Below are positions 47,360 through 54,287 of a stretch of DNA of 54,287 bases, piece after piece. Under the pieces are notes generated by a model. That model had not been told where the DNA came from and made no database searches. It saw nothing but the letters and a program-made list of their open reading frames with translations. Origin of the DNA: Comamonadaceae bacterium (GTDB lineage: Bacteria; Pseudomonadota; Gammaproteobacteria; Burkholderiales; Burkholderiaceae_C); the NCBI GenBank assembly GCA_947373605.1, contig CANBYM010000005.1, forward strand, positions 1-54,287. The letters are read 5' to 3'. A program made the position numbers and the translations under genes. Each line of letters opens with the position of its first letter. Position 1 is the first letter of the stretch.

Positions 47360-48763
47360 ATGAAGAACACCCGCACAGAATCAGACACCTTTGGCCCCAT
47401 TGAGGTTCCGGTAAACGCCCTGTGGGGCGCGCAGACCGCACGCAGCCTGCATTTCTTTGCCATCGGCGCGCAGCCCATGCCGCTGGAGGTGGTTCATGCC
47501 ATGGCCTGGATCAAATGGGCGGCGGCGCTGGTGAATGCAGACCTTCAGCTTCAAACGACTGGGCGTGCGCAGGCGATTGCTGATGCAGCGCAGCAGGTTG
47601 CGCTGGGTGATTTCGATGCCGAATTTCCACTGTCCGTCTGGCAAACCGGCTCGGGTACGCAAAGCAATATGAACGTCAACGAGGTGATTGCCACATTGGC
47701 CACCCGGACGCTGGTGTTGCAAGGCGACAAGGTCGCGGTACATCCGAACGACGATGTCAATCGCGGGCAGTCGTCCAACGATGTATTTCCGAGCGCCATG
47801 CACATTGCCGTGGCACTGCAGGTGCATCGCTCTTTGCTGCCCGCGCTGGCGGGTTTGCACGCAGCGCTGCAAATCAACGCCGAAGCATTTGCATCCGTCA
47901 TCAAAATCGGCCGCACCCATTTACAGGATGCCACTCCGCTTACCCTGGGGCAGGAGCTGGGGGGCTACTGCGCGCAGTTGGCACTGTGCCAGCGTAATCT
48001 GGAGTTCGCCTTGCATGCGATACACACTTTGGCGATTGGCGGAACGGCAGTGGGAACCGGGCTTAATACCCACCCTGAATTCGGGCGTCGTGTGACACAG
48101 CGCCTGGCGCAGCAACTGGATTTGCCGCTGGTGCAGGCGGACAACCTGTTTGCTGCCATGGCCGGGCACGAGGCCCTGGTAGCCCTGCACGGCAGTTTGA
48201 GAATGCTGGCTGTAGCACTCACCAAAATAGGCAATGACATCCGCCTGATGGGTAGCGGCCCGCGCGCCGGACTGGGCGAGTTGCGCCTGCCGCAAAACGA
48301 GCCGGGCAGCTCTATCATGCCGGGCAAGGTGAACCCCACCCAGATCGAAGCGCTCACCATGGTCTCTGCACAAGTGATGGGGCACGATGTGGCCATCGGC
48401 TTTGCCGCATCGCAAGGCCAGTTTGAACTCAATGTCTACAAGCCGCTGATTGCGCTCAATGCGCTGGACAGCGTGCGCCTGCTGTCGGACGCCATGCGCA
48501 GTTTCACCGTGCACTGTGTGCAGGGCATCGAGGTCAATGCCCCGCGCATGGATGCGCTGTTGCAGAGCTCCCTGATGCTCGTAACCGCGCTGGTGCCGCA
48601 TCTGGGTTACAGCCGCGCGGCAGAGATTGCCAAACTGGCCCTCGACAAAGACCTGAGTCTGCGGGAAGCGGCCTTGTCGCTGGCGACGGTAACGGCTGAG
48701 CAATTTGACAACTGGGTGGATGCACGCCGCATGCTTGCGCCCGACGCCGAGCAAAAGTCGTGA
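47360..48763 (+). CDS. fumC: Class II fumarate hydratase
   Basis: 467 residues, the iron-free, oxygen-stable fumarase of the aspartase/fumarase superfamily; it interconverts fumarate and malate in the TCA cycle. Signature GSSIMPGKVNPTQ near residue 318, TGSGTQSNMNVNEV near residue 98, and IKIGRTHLQDATPL with the catalytic-site His near 187. The start follows kdpE by 55 bases with no visible terminator between them. Next to maeB 3 kb on, it fits C4-acid metabolism, but no direct operon link is visible. Confidence 0.95.
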   Translation: MKNTRTESDTFGPIEVPVNALWGAQTARSLHFFAIGAQPMPLEVVHAMAWIKWAAALVNADLQLQTTGRAQAIADAAQQVALGDFDAEFPLSVWQTGSGTQSNMNVNEVIATLATRTLVLQGDKVAVHPNDDVNRGQSSNDVFPSAMHIAVALQVHRSLLPALAGLHAALQINAEAFASVIKIGRTHLQDATPLTLGQELGGYCAQLALCQRNLEFALHAIHTLAIGGTAVGTGLNTHPEFGRRVTQRLAQQLDLPLVQADNLFAAMAGHEALVALHGSLRMLAVALTKIGNDIRLMGSGPRAGLGELRLPQNEPGSSIMPGKVNPTQIEALTMVSAQVMGHDVAIGFAASQGQFELNVYKPLIALNALDSVRLLSDAMRSFTVHCVQGIEVNAPRMDALLQSSLMLVTALVPHLGYSRAAEIAKLALDKDLSLREAALSLATVTAEQFDNWVDARRMLAPDAEQKS

Positions 48764-48811
48764 GCTTCCGTCACAATGTCGGCGGACTTTAATAATTATC
48801 AGGAGACAAAC

Positions 48812-49480
48812 ATGACATTGCCCTTGCTTCGCCGCAAGCCGCTTATTGCTGCACTTTTCGCTTCGTTACTGATGGGCACCTGCGCTCTGGGCGCGGCCCA
48901 AACCGCTGCCAGTGCTGCACCCAAACGCTTCCCCCAACTGACAATGGAAAACGTACCGCCGCAGTCGCAGGCGCTGGCAAAAGAAATCGTCGCCATCTCC
49001 AGCGTGGGATTGGCCGGGCCCTACAACGTCATGCTGCGCAGCCCGGTGTTTGCCGACCGCATGAAGCGGCTGCTGGACTACCTGCGTTTTGAGACCTCGC
49101 TGCCCAAGCGCCTGAACGAATTTGCCATTCTGATTCAAGGCCGTATCTGGACTTCACAGGTCGAGTGGTACGCGCACTATCCTCTGGCTCTGAAGGCCGG
49201 TTTGCCCCAGTCTGTGGCCGATGACCTCAAGGCCAACATCCGTCCCCGCAATATGCAGCCCGACGAAGAGGCGGTGTACGACGTGTGCATGGGCCTGATT
49301 GAAAAACATGAAATCAGCGACGCTTTGTTCAACCGGGCAAAGCAGGTTCTGGGCGAGCAGCAGCTGGTGGATTTGGTGGCAGTGAGTGGCACCTATGTCA
49401 CCGTGGCCATGTTGTTGAGTCTGGGTGAAGAATCTTCTCCGGCGGACAAGCCACTGCCCTTCCCCGAGAAAGGCCGCTAA
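48812..49480 (+). CDS. Exported carboxymuconolactone decarboxylase-family protein
   Basis: 222 residues from ATG 48812 (AGGAG upstream) with a signal peptide (LIAALFASLLMGTCALGAAQ). The core ETSLPKRLNEFAILIQGRIWTSQVEWYAHYPLALKAG is the CMD/AhpD fold, gamma-CMD-like: no CxxC pair, so it is not a peroxidase. Periplasmic CMD-family proteins are often of unknown function. It is directly followed by a binding-protein gene in the same direction with no gap, suggesting linked function. Confidence 0.82.
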   Translation: MTLPLLRRKPLIAALFASLLMGTCALGAAQTAASAAPKRFPQLTMENVPPQSQALAKEIVAISSVGLAGPYNVMLRSPVFADRMKRLLDYLRFETSLPKRLNEFAILIQGRIWTSQVEWYAHYPLALKAGLPQSVADDLKANIRPRNMQPDEEAVYDVCMGLIEKHEISDALFNRAKQVLGEQQLVDLVAVSGTYVTVAMLLSLGEESSPADKPLPFPEKGR

Positions 49481-50272
49481 ATGCACGGCGCACGCACTTC
49501 CCTTTTGACGAGCCGCGCCCGCCGGATCGCCAGCCATGCGCTGGCGCTGGCGACCGTGCTGCCGGTAGCCTATGCCCATGCAGAGGAACTTCTGGTCTGG
49601 AGCGCCGGTGCGGCGCAGGCGCCCATGTCGGAGCTGGTGCGCAGTTACCAAAGCACATCATCCAACACCATCAAAATGGAATACGCGCCGGTGGGTGTGC
49701 TGATGGGCCGGCTCGCAGACGGGGGCAAGCCCGACGTGCTGGTCCTGTCACAGGATGTGTCTGCCGAGGTCGAGCGTTCCCAATGGTGTGTGCCGGGTTC
49801 TATCAAGCCGATAGGTAGTGTCGGCGTGGGTGTCGCGGTAAAGGAGGGCGCTCCTATGCCCGACATTTCGACGCCCGATGCCCTGCGCACGACGCTGCTC
49901 AATGCCAAAAGCATTACCTATATCAACCCAGCCAAAGGCACTAGCGGCAAGCACTTTGCAGCCGTCTTGCAGCAGCTTGGAATTGCAGAGCAGGTGAAGG
50001 CCAAAACAACCCTGGGTGAAGCAGGCTTTGTGGTGGAACCGGTGGCGCATGGCGATATCGAAATCGGCATACAGCAAATTACCGAGATTTTGCCGGTTAA
50101 AGGCGCAGTGCTGGTGGGGCCCCTGCCCGCAGCGCTGCAAAAAACCACGACCTACACCATAAGTTTGGGTGCCAATGCGCGTGACACCGCAGCGGCGAAG
50201 GAATTTATGCATTACATCCTGCGTGACAGCTCGGCTTCGGTCTTTAAGACCAAGGGTTTCTCCGTACCGTAA
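49481..50272 (+). CDS. ModA-like periplasmic binding protein (SBP_bac_11)
   Basis: 263 residues with a signal peptide ending near AYAHA. The mature start EELLVWSAGAAQAPMSELVRSY and NIK-like repeats fit the molybdate-binding ModA / SBP_bac_11 group, but no modBC genes follow, so ligand identity is uncertain; related orphan proteins bind other oxyanions or organic acids. ATG begins at the base after the preceding stop, so translation is coupled. If it binds molybdate, it could serve the molybdenum hydroxylase at 160, but this is only a thought. Confidence 0.78.
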   Translation: MHGARTSLLTSRARRIASHALALATVLPVAYAHAEELLVWSAGAAQAPMSELVRSYQSTSSNTIKMEYAPVGVLMGRLADGGKPDVLVLSQDVSAEVERSQWCVPGSIKPIGSVGVGVAVKEGAPMPDISTPDALRTTLLNAKSITYINPAKGTSGKHFAAVLQQLGIAEQVKAKTTLGEAGFVVEPVAHGDIEIGIQQITEILPVKGAVLVGPLPAALQKTTTYTISLGANARDTAAAKEFMHYILRDSSASVFKTKGFSVP

Positions 50273-50376
50273 AAGTAGCGTTTGAGCCCGTCAGACCACA
50301 AGGACTTAAGCTGGCGGGGGCACAATGAATGAAAGGGTGCGCAGGGGCACCCTACATTGGTGGAGACTGCGCAAAC

Positions 50377-51855
50377 ATGAGCCGGCCTGAAAATTCAGCG
50401 TTCGCGGGTAATGCGGGTGAGTTCGAGTTGCTATTTGATTCAGCGCCGATATCGCTGTGGTTGGAAGACTACAGCGCGCTCAAAGCATTGTTTGATTCCT
50501 GGCGCGCAGCGGGCGTGCTTGACCTTGAATCGCAACTGCGCCACACACCGGCGCTGGTGCTGGATTGCGCCGGGTGCCTGAAGGTTGTGCGCGTGAATGC
50601 AAAAACCTTGAATGTGTTTGCCGCGCGCGACCAGGCTGACTTGGTAAGCCGCTTGGGCGAAGTATTCCGGGACGATACGTTCGAGCAGATGCTGGCCGAA
50701 CTGCTTCATTTGTGGTCGGGTACTTTGAGCTTTTCCAATCAGACGGTGAATTACGCACTGGACGGGCGGCGCATGGATATTCAAATTCATGTCCGGGTGC
50801 TGGAAGGGCACGAGGCGCTGTGGGATCGCGTCATGGTGTCGCTGGAGGATGTGACTGACAAGGTAAATGCGCAAAATAACCTGGTGGCGAGCGAACAATA
50901 CGCCAGAGGGTTGTTCGACCATTCGCCGGTGTCGCTGTGGGTGGAAGACTTCAGCGGTGTGAAGGCCTCGCTCGAAGAAGTGCGTGCGCAGGGCATTGAG
51001 GATTTCCGGGTTTTTCTGAATGTGCATCCCGACTTTGTGGGCCGCTGTGCCGAGCAGATCAAAGTTCTCGATGTCAACCAGCACACGCTGCAAATGTTCG
51101 CGGCGCAGTCCAAAGAGCACTTGTTGTCAAACTTGGACGTGGTGTTCCGGGGCGAGATGCATGACTCCTTTAACGAGCAGCTGGTGGACTTGTGGTACGG
51201 CAAGACCACCCAGATGCGCGAGGTGGTCAACTATTCGCTCAGCGGAGCGCTGATCCACATTCATATGCAGTTCTCGGTGATGAACGACCATGAGGCAGAC
51301 TGGGCTTTAGTGCTGGTGTCGCTGGTCGACATTACCGCGCGCAAAAAGGCCGAAGCCTATCTGGAATATCTGGGCAAACATGACTCGCTGACGAAGCTGC
51401 AAAACCGCGCTTTTTACAGCGAAGAGCTCAATCGCATCTCCCGCAGAGGACCCTGGCCGCTGAGCATCGTGGTGATGGACCTGAACGGGCTCAAGGCGAT
51501 CAACGACCTGGAAGGCCACGCTGCCGGTGACAGCTTATTGCGCCGTGTCGGCGAGGTGTTAACCAGTGCCGCAGCGGGCACCACGTATTGCGTAGCGCGG
51601 GTGGGCGGCGACGAATTTGTCGCCTTGCTGGCCGGCTGTGATGCGCGTGTTGCACAAAGCTTCAAAGAGCGCATCGAGTCCATGGTGGAAGTGAACAACC
51701 AGTATTATTCCGGCCACAGGCTGAGTCTTGCGATTGGTGTTGCCACTGCTACAACGTCGACCCATGTGGACGCCTTGAGCAATGAAGCTGACCAGGCCAT
51801 GTTCGCAGCCAAGGCACGGTTTTACGAAGACACCAAAGTTGAACGCAGAAAATAG
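50377..51855 (+). CDS. Tandem-PAS GGDEF diguanylate cyclase
   Basis: 492 residues from ATG 50377 (GGAGA upstream). Two PAS-like domains are clear repeats of each other: FELLFDSAPISLWLEDYSAL (about residue 14) and RGLFDHSPVSLWVEDFSGV (about 176). The same fold continues with DxxxVFRxxxxxxF and WYGKT/WSGT. A GGDEF domain (about 335-490) has intact ARVGGDEFVALL, and the I-site position can be examined upstream. No membrane segment. A cytosolic sensor that makes c-di-GMP. The gene stands alone, 14 bases before maeB. Confidence 0.85.
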   Translation: MSRPENSAFAGNAGEFELLFDSAPISLWLEDYSALKALFDSWRAAGVLDLESQLRHTPALVLDCAGCLKVVRVNAKTLNVFAARDQADLVSRLGEVFRDDTFEQMLAELLHLWSGTLSFSNQTVNYALDGRRMDIQIHVRVLEGHEALWDRVMVSLEDVTDKVNAQNNLVASEQYARGLFDHSPVSLWVEDFSGVKASLEEVRAQGIEDFRVFLNVHPDFVGRCAEQIKVLDVNQHTLQMFAAQSKEHLLSNLDVVFRGEMHDSFNEQLVDLWYGKTTQMREVVNYSLSGALIHIHMQFSVMNDHEADWALVLVSLVDITARKKAEAYLEYLGKHDSLTKLQNRAFYSEELNRISRRGPWPLSIVVMDLNGLKAINDLEGHAAGDSLLRRVGEVLTSAAAGTTYCVARVGGDEFVALLAGCDARVAQSFKERIESMVEVNNQYYSGHRLSLAIGVATATTSTHVDALSNEADQAMFAAKARFYEDTKVERRK

Positions 51856-51869
51856 AAAGAGGCCCATCC

Positions 51870-54173
51870 ATGAAAAACGACATCACCCCCGCCGAACTGG
51901 CTTTGCGCGAGGCCGCTCGCGACTACCACCGCTTGCCCACACGCGGCAAGATTTCGGTGAACCCGACCAAGCCGCTGTCCAACCAGCGCGATTTGTCGCT
52001 GGCCTATTCGCCCGGTGTGGCCTATCCCTGCCTGGACATTGAGGCCGATCCATCACTGGCTGCGGAGTACACCTCACGCGGTAATCTGGTGGGTGTTATT
52101 ACCAATGGCACGGCGGTGCTGGGGCTGGGCGATATCGGGCCACTGGCGGCCAAGCCGGTGATGGAGGGCAAGGGCTGCCTGTTCAAGAAGTTTGCCGGTG
52201 TTGACGTGTTTGACATCGAGCTGGCCGAGCGCGACCCGGACAAGCTGGTGGAAATGATTGCCGCCATGGAGCCTACGCTGGGTGGCATCAACCTGGAAGA
52301 CATCAAAGCGCCTGAGTGCTTTTACATCGAGAAAAAGCTGCGTGAGCGTATGAACATTCCGGTGTTCCATGACGACCAGCACGGCACGGCCATTATTTCC
52401 AGCGCAGCGCTGCTCAACGGTCTTGAACTGGTGGGAAAAAAGATTGAAGACGTGCGCATCGCCGTCTCCGGCGCGGGTGCGGCGGCGCTTGCTTGTCTGG
52501 ATGTGATGGTGGGTCTGGGCGTGTCCCGCAGTAACGTGTTTGTGTGTGATTCCAAGGGTGTGATTTACGAGGGTCGCCCCGGCGGCTTTGACGAGTCCAA
52601 ACAGCGCTTTGCACAAAAGACGGATCTGCGCACACTGGCGGACGTGGTCAACGGCGCAGATGTGTTCCTGGGTTGCTCGGCAGCCGGAGTGCTGACGCAG
52701 GACATGGTGAAAACCATGGCGGTCAAGCCCATCATTCTGGCGCTGGCCAACCCCGAACCGGAAATCCGCCCCGAGTTGGCCAAGGCGGCGCGGCCCGATT
52801 GCATCATTGCTACCGGGCGTTCGGACTATCCCAATCAGGTGAATAACGTGCTGTGCTTCCCGTATATCTTCCGTGGCGCGCTGGATTGCGGTGCCACCAA
52901 GATTACCGAGGCCATGAAGCTTGCCTGCGTGCGCCAGATCGCCGACCTGGCCAAGGCCGACATCAGCGAAGAAGTGGCCACGGCCTATGCCGGTAAAGAG
53001 CTGGTGTTCGGGCCGGACTATCTGATTCCCACTCCGTTTGATTCACGCCTGATTTTGCGCATTGCGCCCGCCGTGGCCAAGGCTGCAGCAGAGTCCGGCG
53101 TGGCCACACGCCCGATTGCCGACATGGAGGCTTACCAGCAGCATTTGTCACGCTTTGTCTACCAGACCGGCATGATCATGCGTCCGGTGTTTACGGCCGC
53201 CAAAGCGGTTCCCAACAATGCCAAGCGCGTGGCCTATGCCGAAGGTGAGGACGACCGCGTGTTGCGCGCTGCGCAAGTGGCCGTGGACGATCGCCTTGCA
53301 CACCCGATATTGATCGGCCGTCCGGCGGTGATTGAGGCGCGCATCAAAAAGGCGGGTCTGCGCATCCGTATCGGTGTCGACGTCGAAGTGGTTAACCCTG
53401 AAGACGACCCGCGCTTCAAGCAATACTGGGAAACCTACCACCGCCTGATGGGTCGTCAGGGTGTGTCCATCGAGGCGGCCAAGGCGGCCGTGCGCCGCTC
53501 CAACACCACTATCGCAGCGCTGATGGTCAAGCTCGGCGATGCCGATGCCATGCTGTGCGGTCTGGTGGGGCGCTTTGATACGCACCTCGACCATGTGCGC
53601 GATGTGATCGGCCTCAAGCGCGGCGCGTCCGGCTATGCCACGGTGAACGCGTTGATGATGGAAAACCGCACGCTCTTTATTGCCGACACTTTTGTCAACG
53701 AAGACCCCGACGCCCAGCACCTGGCAGAGATTGCCGTCATGGCGGCAGACGAGGTCAAGCGTTTTGGCCTGCCGCCCAAGGTGGCGTTTTTGTCGCACTC
53801 CATGTACGGCAGCTCCAAGCGCAAGTCGGCGGTCAAGATGCGTCTGGCCCACGACCTGTTTTGCAAGATGGCACCCGATGTAGAGAGCGATGGCGAGCTG
53901 CAGGGCGATGCCGCCATGAGCGAAGACATGCGTCTGGCCACCCTGATGGAAGGCAAGCTCAAGGGCGAGGCGAATGTGCTGATATGTCCGAATCTGGACA
54001 GTGCCAACATTCTGTTCAATGTGCTCAAGGTTGTGGGCGCGCAGGGTGTGACGGTGGGGCCGATTTTGCTGGGTGCTGCGGAACCGGCCCACGTGCTGAC
54101 ACCCTCTGCCACGGTGCGCCGTGTGGTCAATATGACGGCCCTGGCGGCTGCCCATTCGGCCCTCAAGAGCTAG
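51870..54173 (+). CDS. maeB: NADP-dependent malic enzyme, MaeB type with phosphotransacetylase-like domain
   Basis: 767 residues: malic enzyme domain (about 15-425; [40 protein letters not shown], nucleotide loop [12 protein letters not shown]) and a C-terminal phosphate acetyltransferase-like domain (about 430-767; regulatory, catalytically inactive in studied members). It oxidatively decarboxylates malate to pyruvate with NADP. The fused length is standard for proteobacterial MaeB. The next frame starts at the base after its stop codon. Confidence 0.95.
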   Translation: MKNDITPAELALREAARDYHRLPTRGKISVNPTKPLSNQRDLSLAYSPGVAYPCLDIEADPSLAAEYTSRGNLVGVITNGTAVLGLGDIGPLAAKPVMEGKGCLFKKFAGVDVFDIELAERDPDKLVEMIAAMEPTLGGINLEDIKAPECFYIEKKLRERMNIPVFHDDQHGTAIISSAALLNGLELVGKKIEDVRIAVSGAGAAALACLDVMVGLGVSRSNVFVCDSKGVIYEGRPGGFDESKQRFAQKTDLRTLADVVNGADVFLGCSAAGVLTQDMVKTMAVKPIILALANPEPEIRPELAKAARPDCIIATGRSDYPNQVNNVLCFPYIFRGALDCGATKITEAMKLACVRQIADLAKADISEEVATAYAGKELVFGPDYLIPTPFDSRLILRIAPAVAKAAAESGVATRPIADMEAYQQHLSRFVYQTGMIMRPVFTAAKAVPNNAKRVAYAEGEDDRVLRAAQVAVDDRLAHPILIGRPAVIEARIKKAGLRIRIGVDVEVVNPEDDPRFKQYWETYHRLMGRQGVSIEAAKAAVRRSNTTIAALMVKLGDADAMLCGLVGRFDTHLDHVRDVIGLKRGASGYATVNALMMENRTLFIADTFVNEDPDAQHLAEIAVMAADEVKRFGLPPKVAFLSHSMYGSSKRKSAVKMRLAHDLFCKMAPDVESDGELQGDAAMSEDMRLATLMEGKLKGEANVLICPNLDSANILFNVLKVVGAQGVTVGPILLGAAEPAHVLTPSATVRRVVNMTALAAAHSALKS

Positions 54174-54287
54174 ATGTCGCTGGACTGGCTTCTGGCCATT
54201 GCAGCGCTGCTGGTAGGCTTGTCCAAAGGGGGTATTCCGGCCATCGGTATGGTGGCCGTACCCTTGTTGACGTTGGTGCTTCCGCCG
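54174..54287 (+). CDS. TauE/SafE-family permease, N-terminal fragment cut by window end
   Basis: 38 codons in frame to the window end: MSLDWLLAIAALLVGLSKGGIPAIG then a second hydrophobic stretch VAVPLLTLVLPP. GLSKGG with a following hydrophobic helix is the characteristic first motif of TauE/SafE (TSUP) carriers, which export organosulphur or related anions. The start follows the maeB TAG directly (ATG at 54174). Confidence 0.75.
   Translation, partial: MSLDWLLAIAALLVGLSKGGIPAIGMVAVPLLTLVLPP

Noticed and set aside
53148-54155. Minus-strand frame of 335 codons opposite maeB
   Set aside because: Shadow of the phosphotransacetylase-like domain; no recognisable motif or start signal.

Overview
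The window looks like a chromosomal segment of a betaproteobacterium of the Comamonadaceae, most likely Rhodoferax or a close relative. This is an inference from gene content: a multihaem electron conduit, many c-di-GMP and two-component proteins, a Kdp operon, FumC and MaeB. No 16S or marker comparison was possible. No rRNA, tRNA, CRISPR array or prophage was seen.

Layout. (1) 1-147: probable right end of an IS200/IS605-type (TnpB) element. (2) 160-9071: two divergent units for periplasmic oxidation. Leftward: TonB receptor, MBL-fold hydrolase, solute-binding lipoprotein, [2Fe-2S] protein and Tat-exported molybdenum hydroxylase. Rightward: PQQ-type sorbosone dehydrogenase and a dihaem cytochrome c. 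(3) 9072-15581: an AT-richer regulatory cassette behind a perfect FNR/Anr box: PAS histidine kinase, REC-HD-GYP, GGDEF-EAL-REC, a 60-residue protein and an HDOD protein, all overlapping at start/stop codons. It ends against two fused transposase remnants (15583-16205). (4) 16338-19109: PhnD-like binding protein with a hybrid kinase. (5) 19100-20935: a 63-residue acidic small protein diverging from an unknown 110-residue protein and an ATP-grasp-like protein, with a PmrA/QseB-type box between them. This is the least explained cassette. (6) 20904-23046: aldo/keto reductase, then two bacteriohaemerythrins behind an FNR-like box. (7) 23119-30375: Cache/PAS kinase and NarL-type regulator, then monohaem cytochrome, decahaem MtrA/MtoA, MtrB/MtoB porin and NapC/CymA tetrahaem protein: a trans-envelope electron conduit without a cell-surface MtrC-type cytochrome. 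(8) 30394-38883, leftward: CheB-CheR fusion, PAS-GGDEF-EAL and membrane GGDEF-EAL. (9) 39044-47304: kdp operon with kdpDE, a 34-residue leader membrane protein and a KdpE-like operator. (10) 47360-54287: fumC, an exported CMD-family protein, a ModA-like binding protein, a PAS-PAS-GGDEF protein, maeB and the start of a TauE/SafE permease.

How it fits together: the window is rich in envelope redox chemistry (molybdenum hydroxylase, quinoprotein, 17 CxxCH haem sites) and in oxygen- or redox-responsive signalling (two FNR-type boxes, haemerythrins, PAS/Cache kinases, five proteins with c-di-GMP domains). A reasonable reading is a facultative metal-oxidising or metal-reducing freshwater or sediment bacterium that ties respiration mode to c-di-GMP and surface behaviour.
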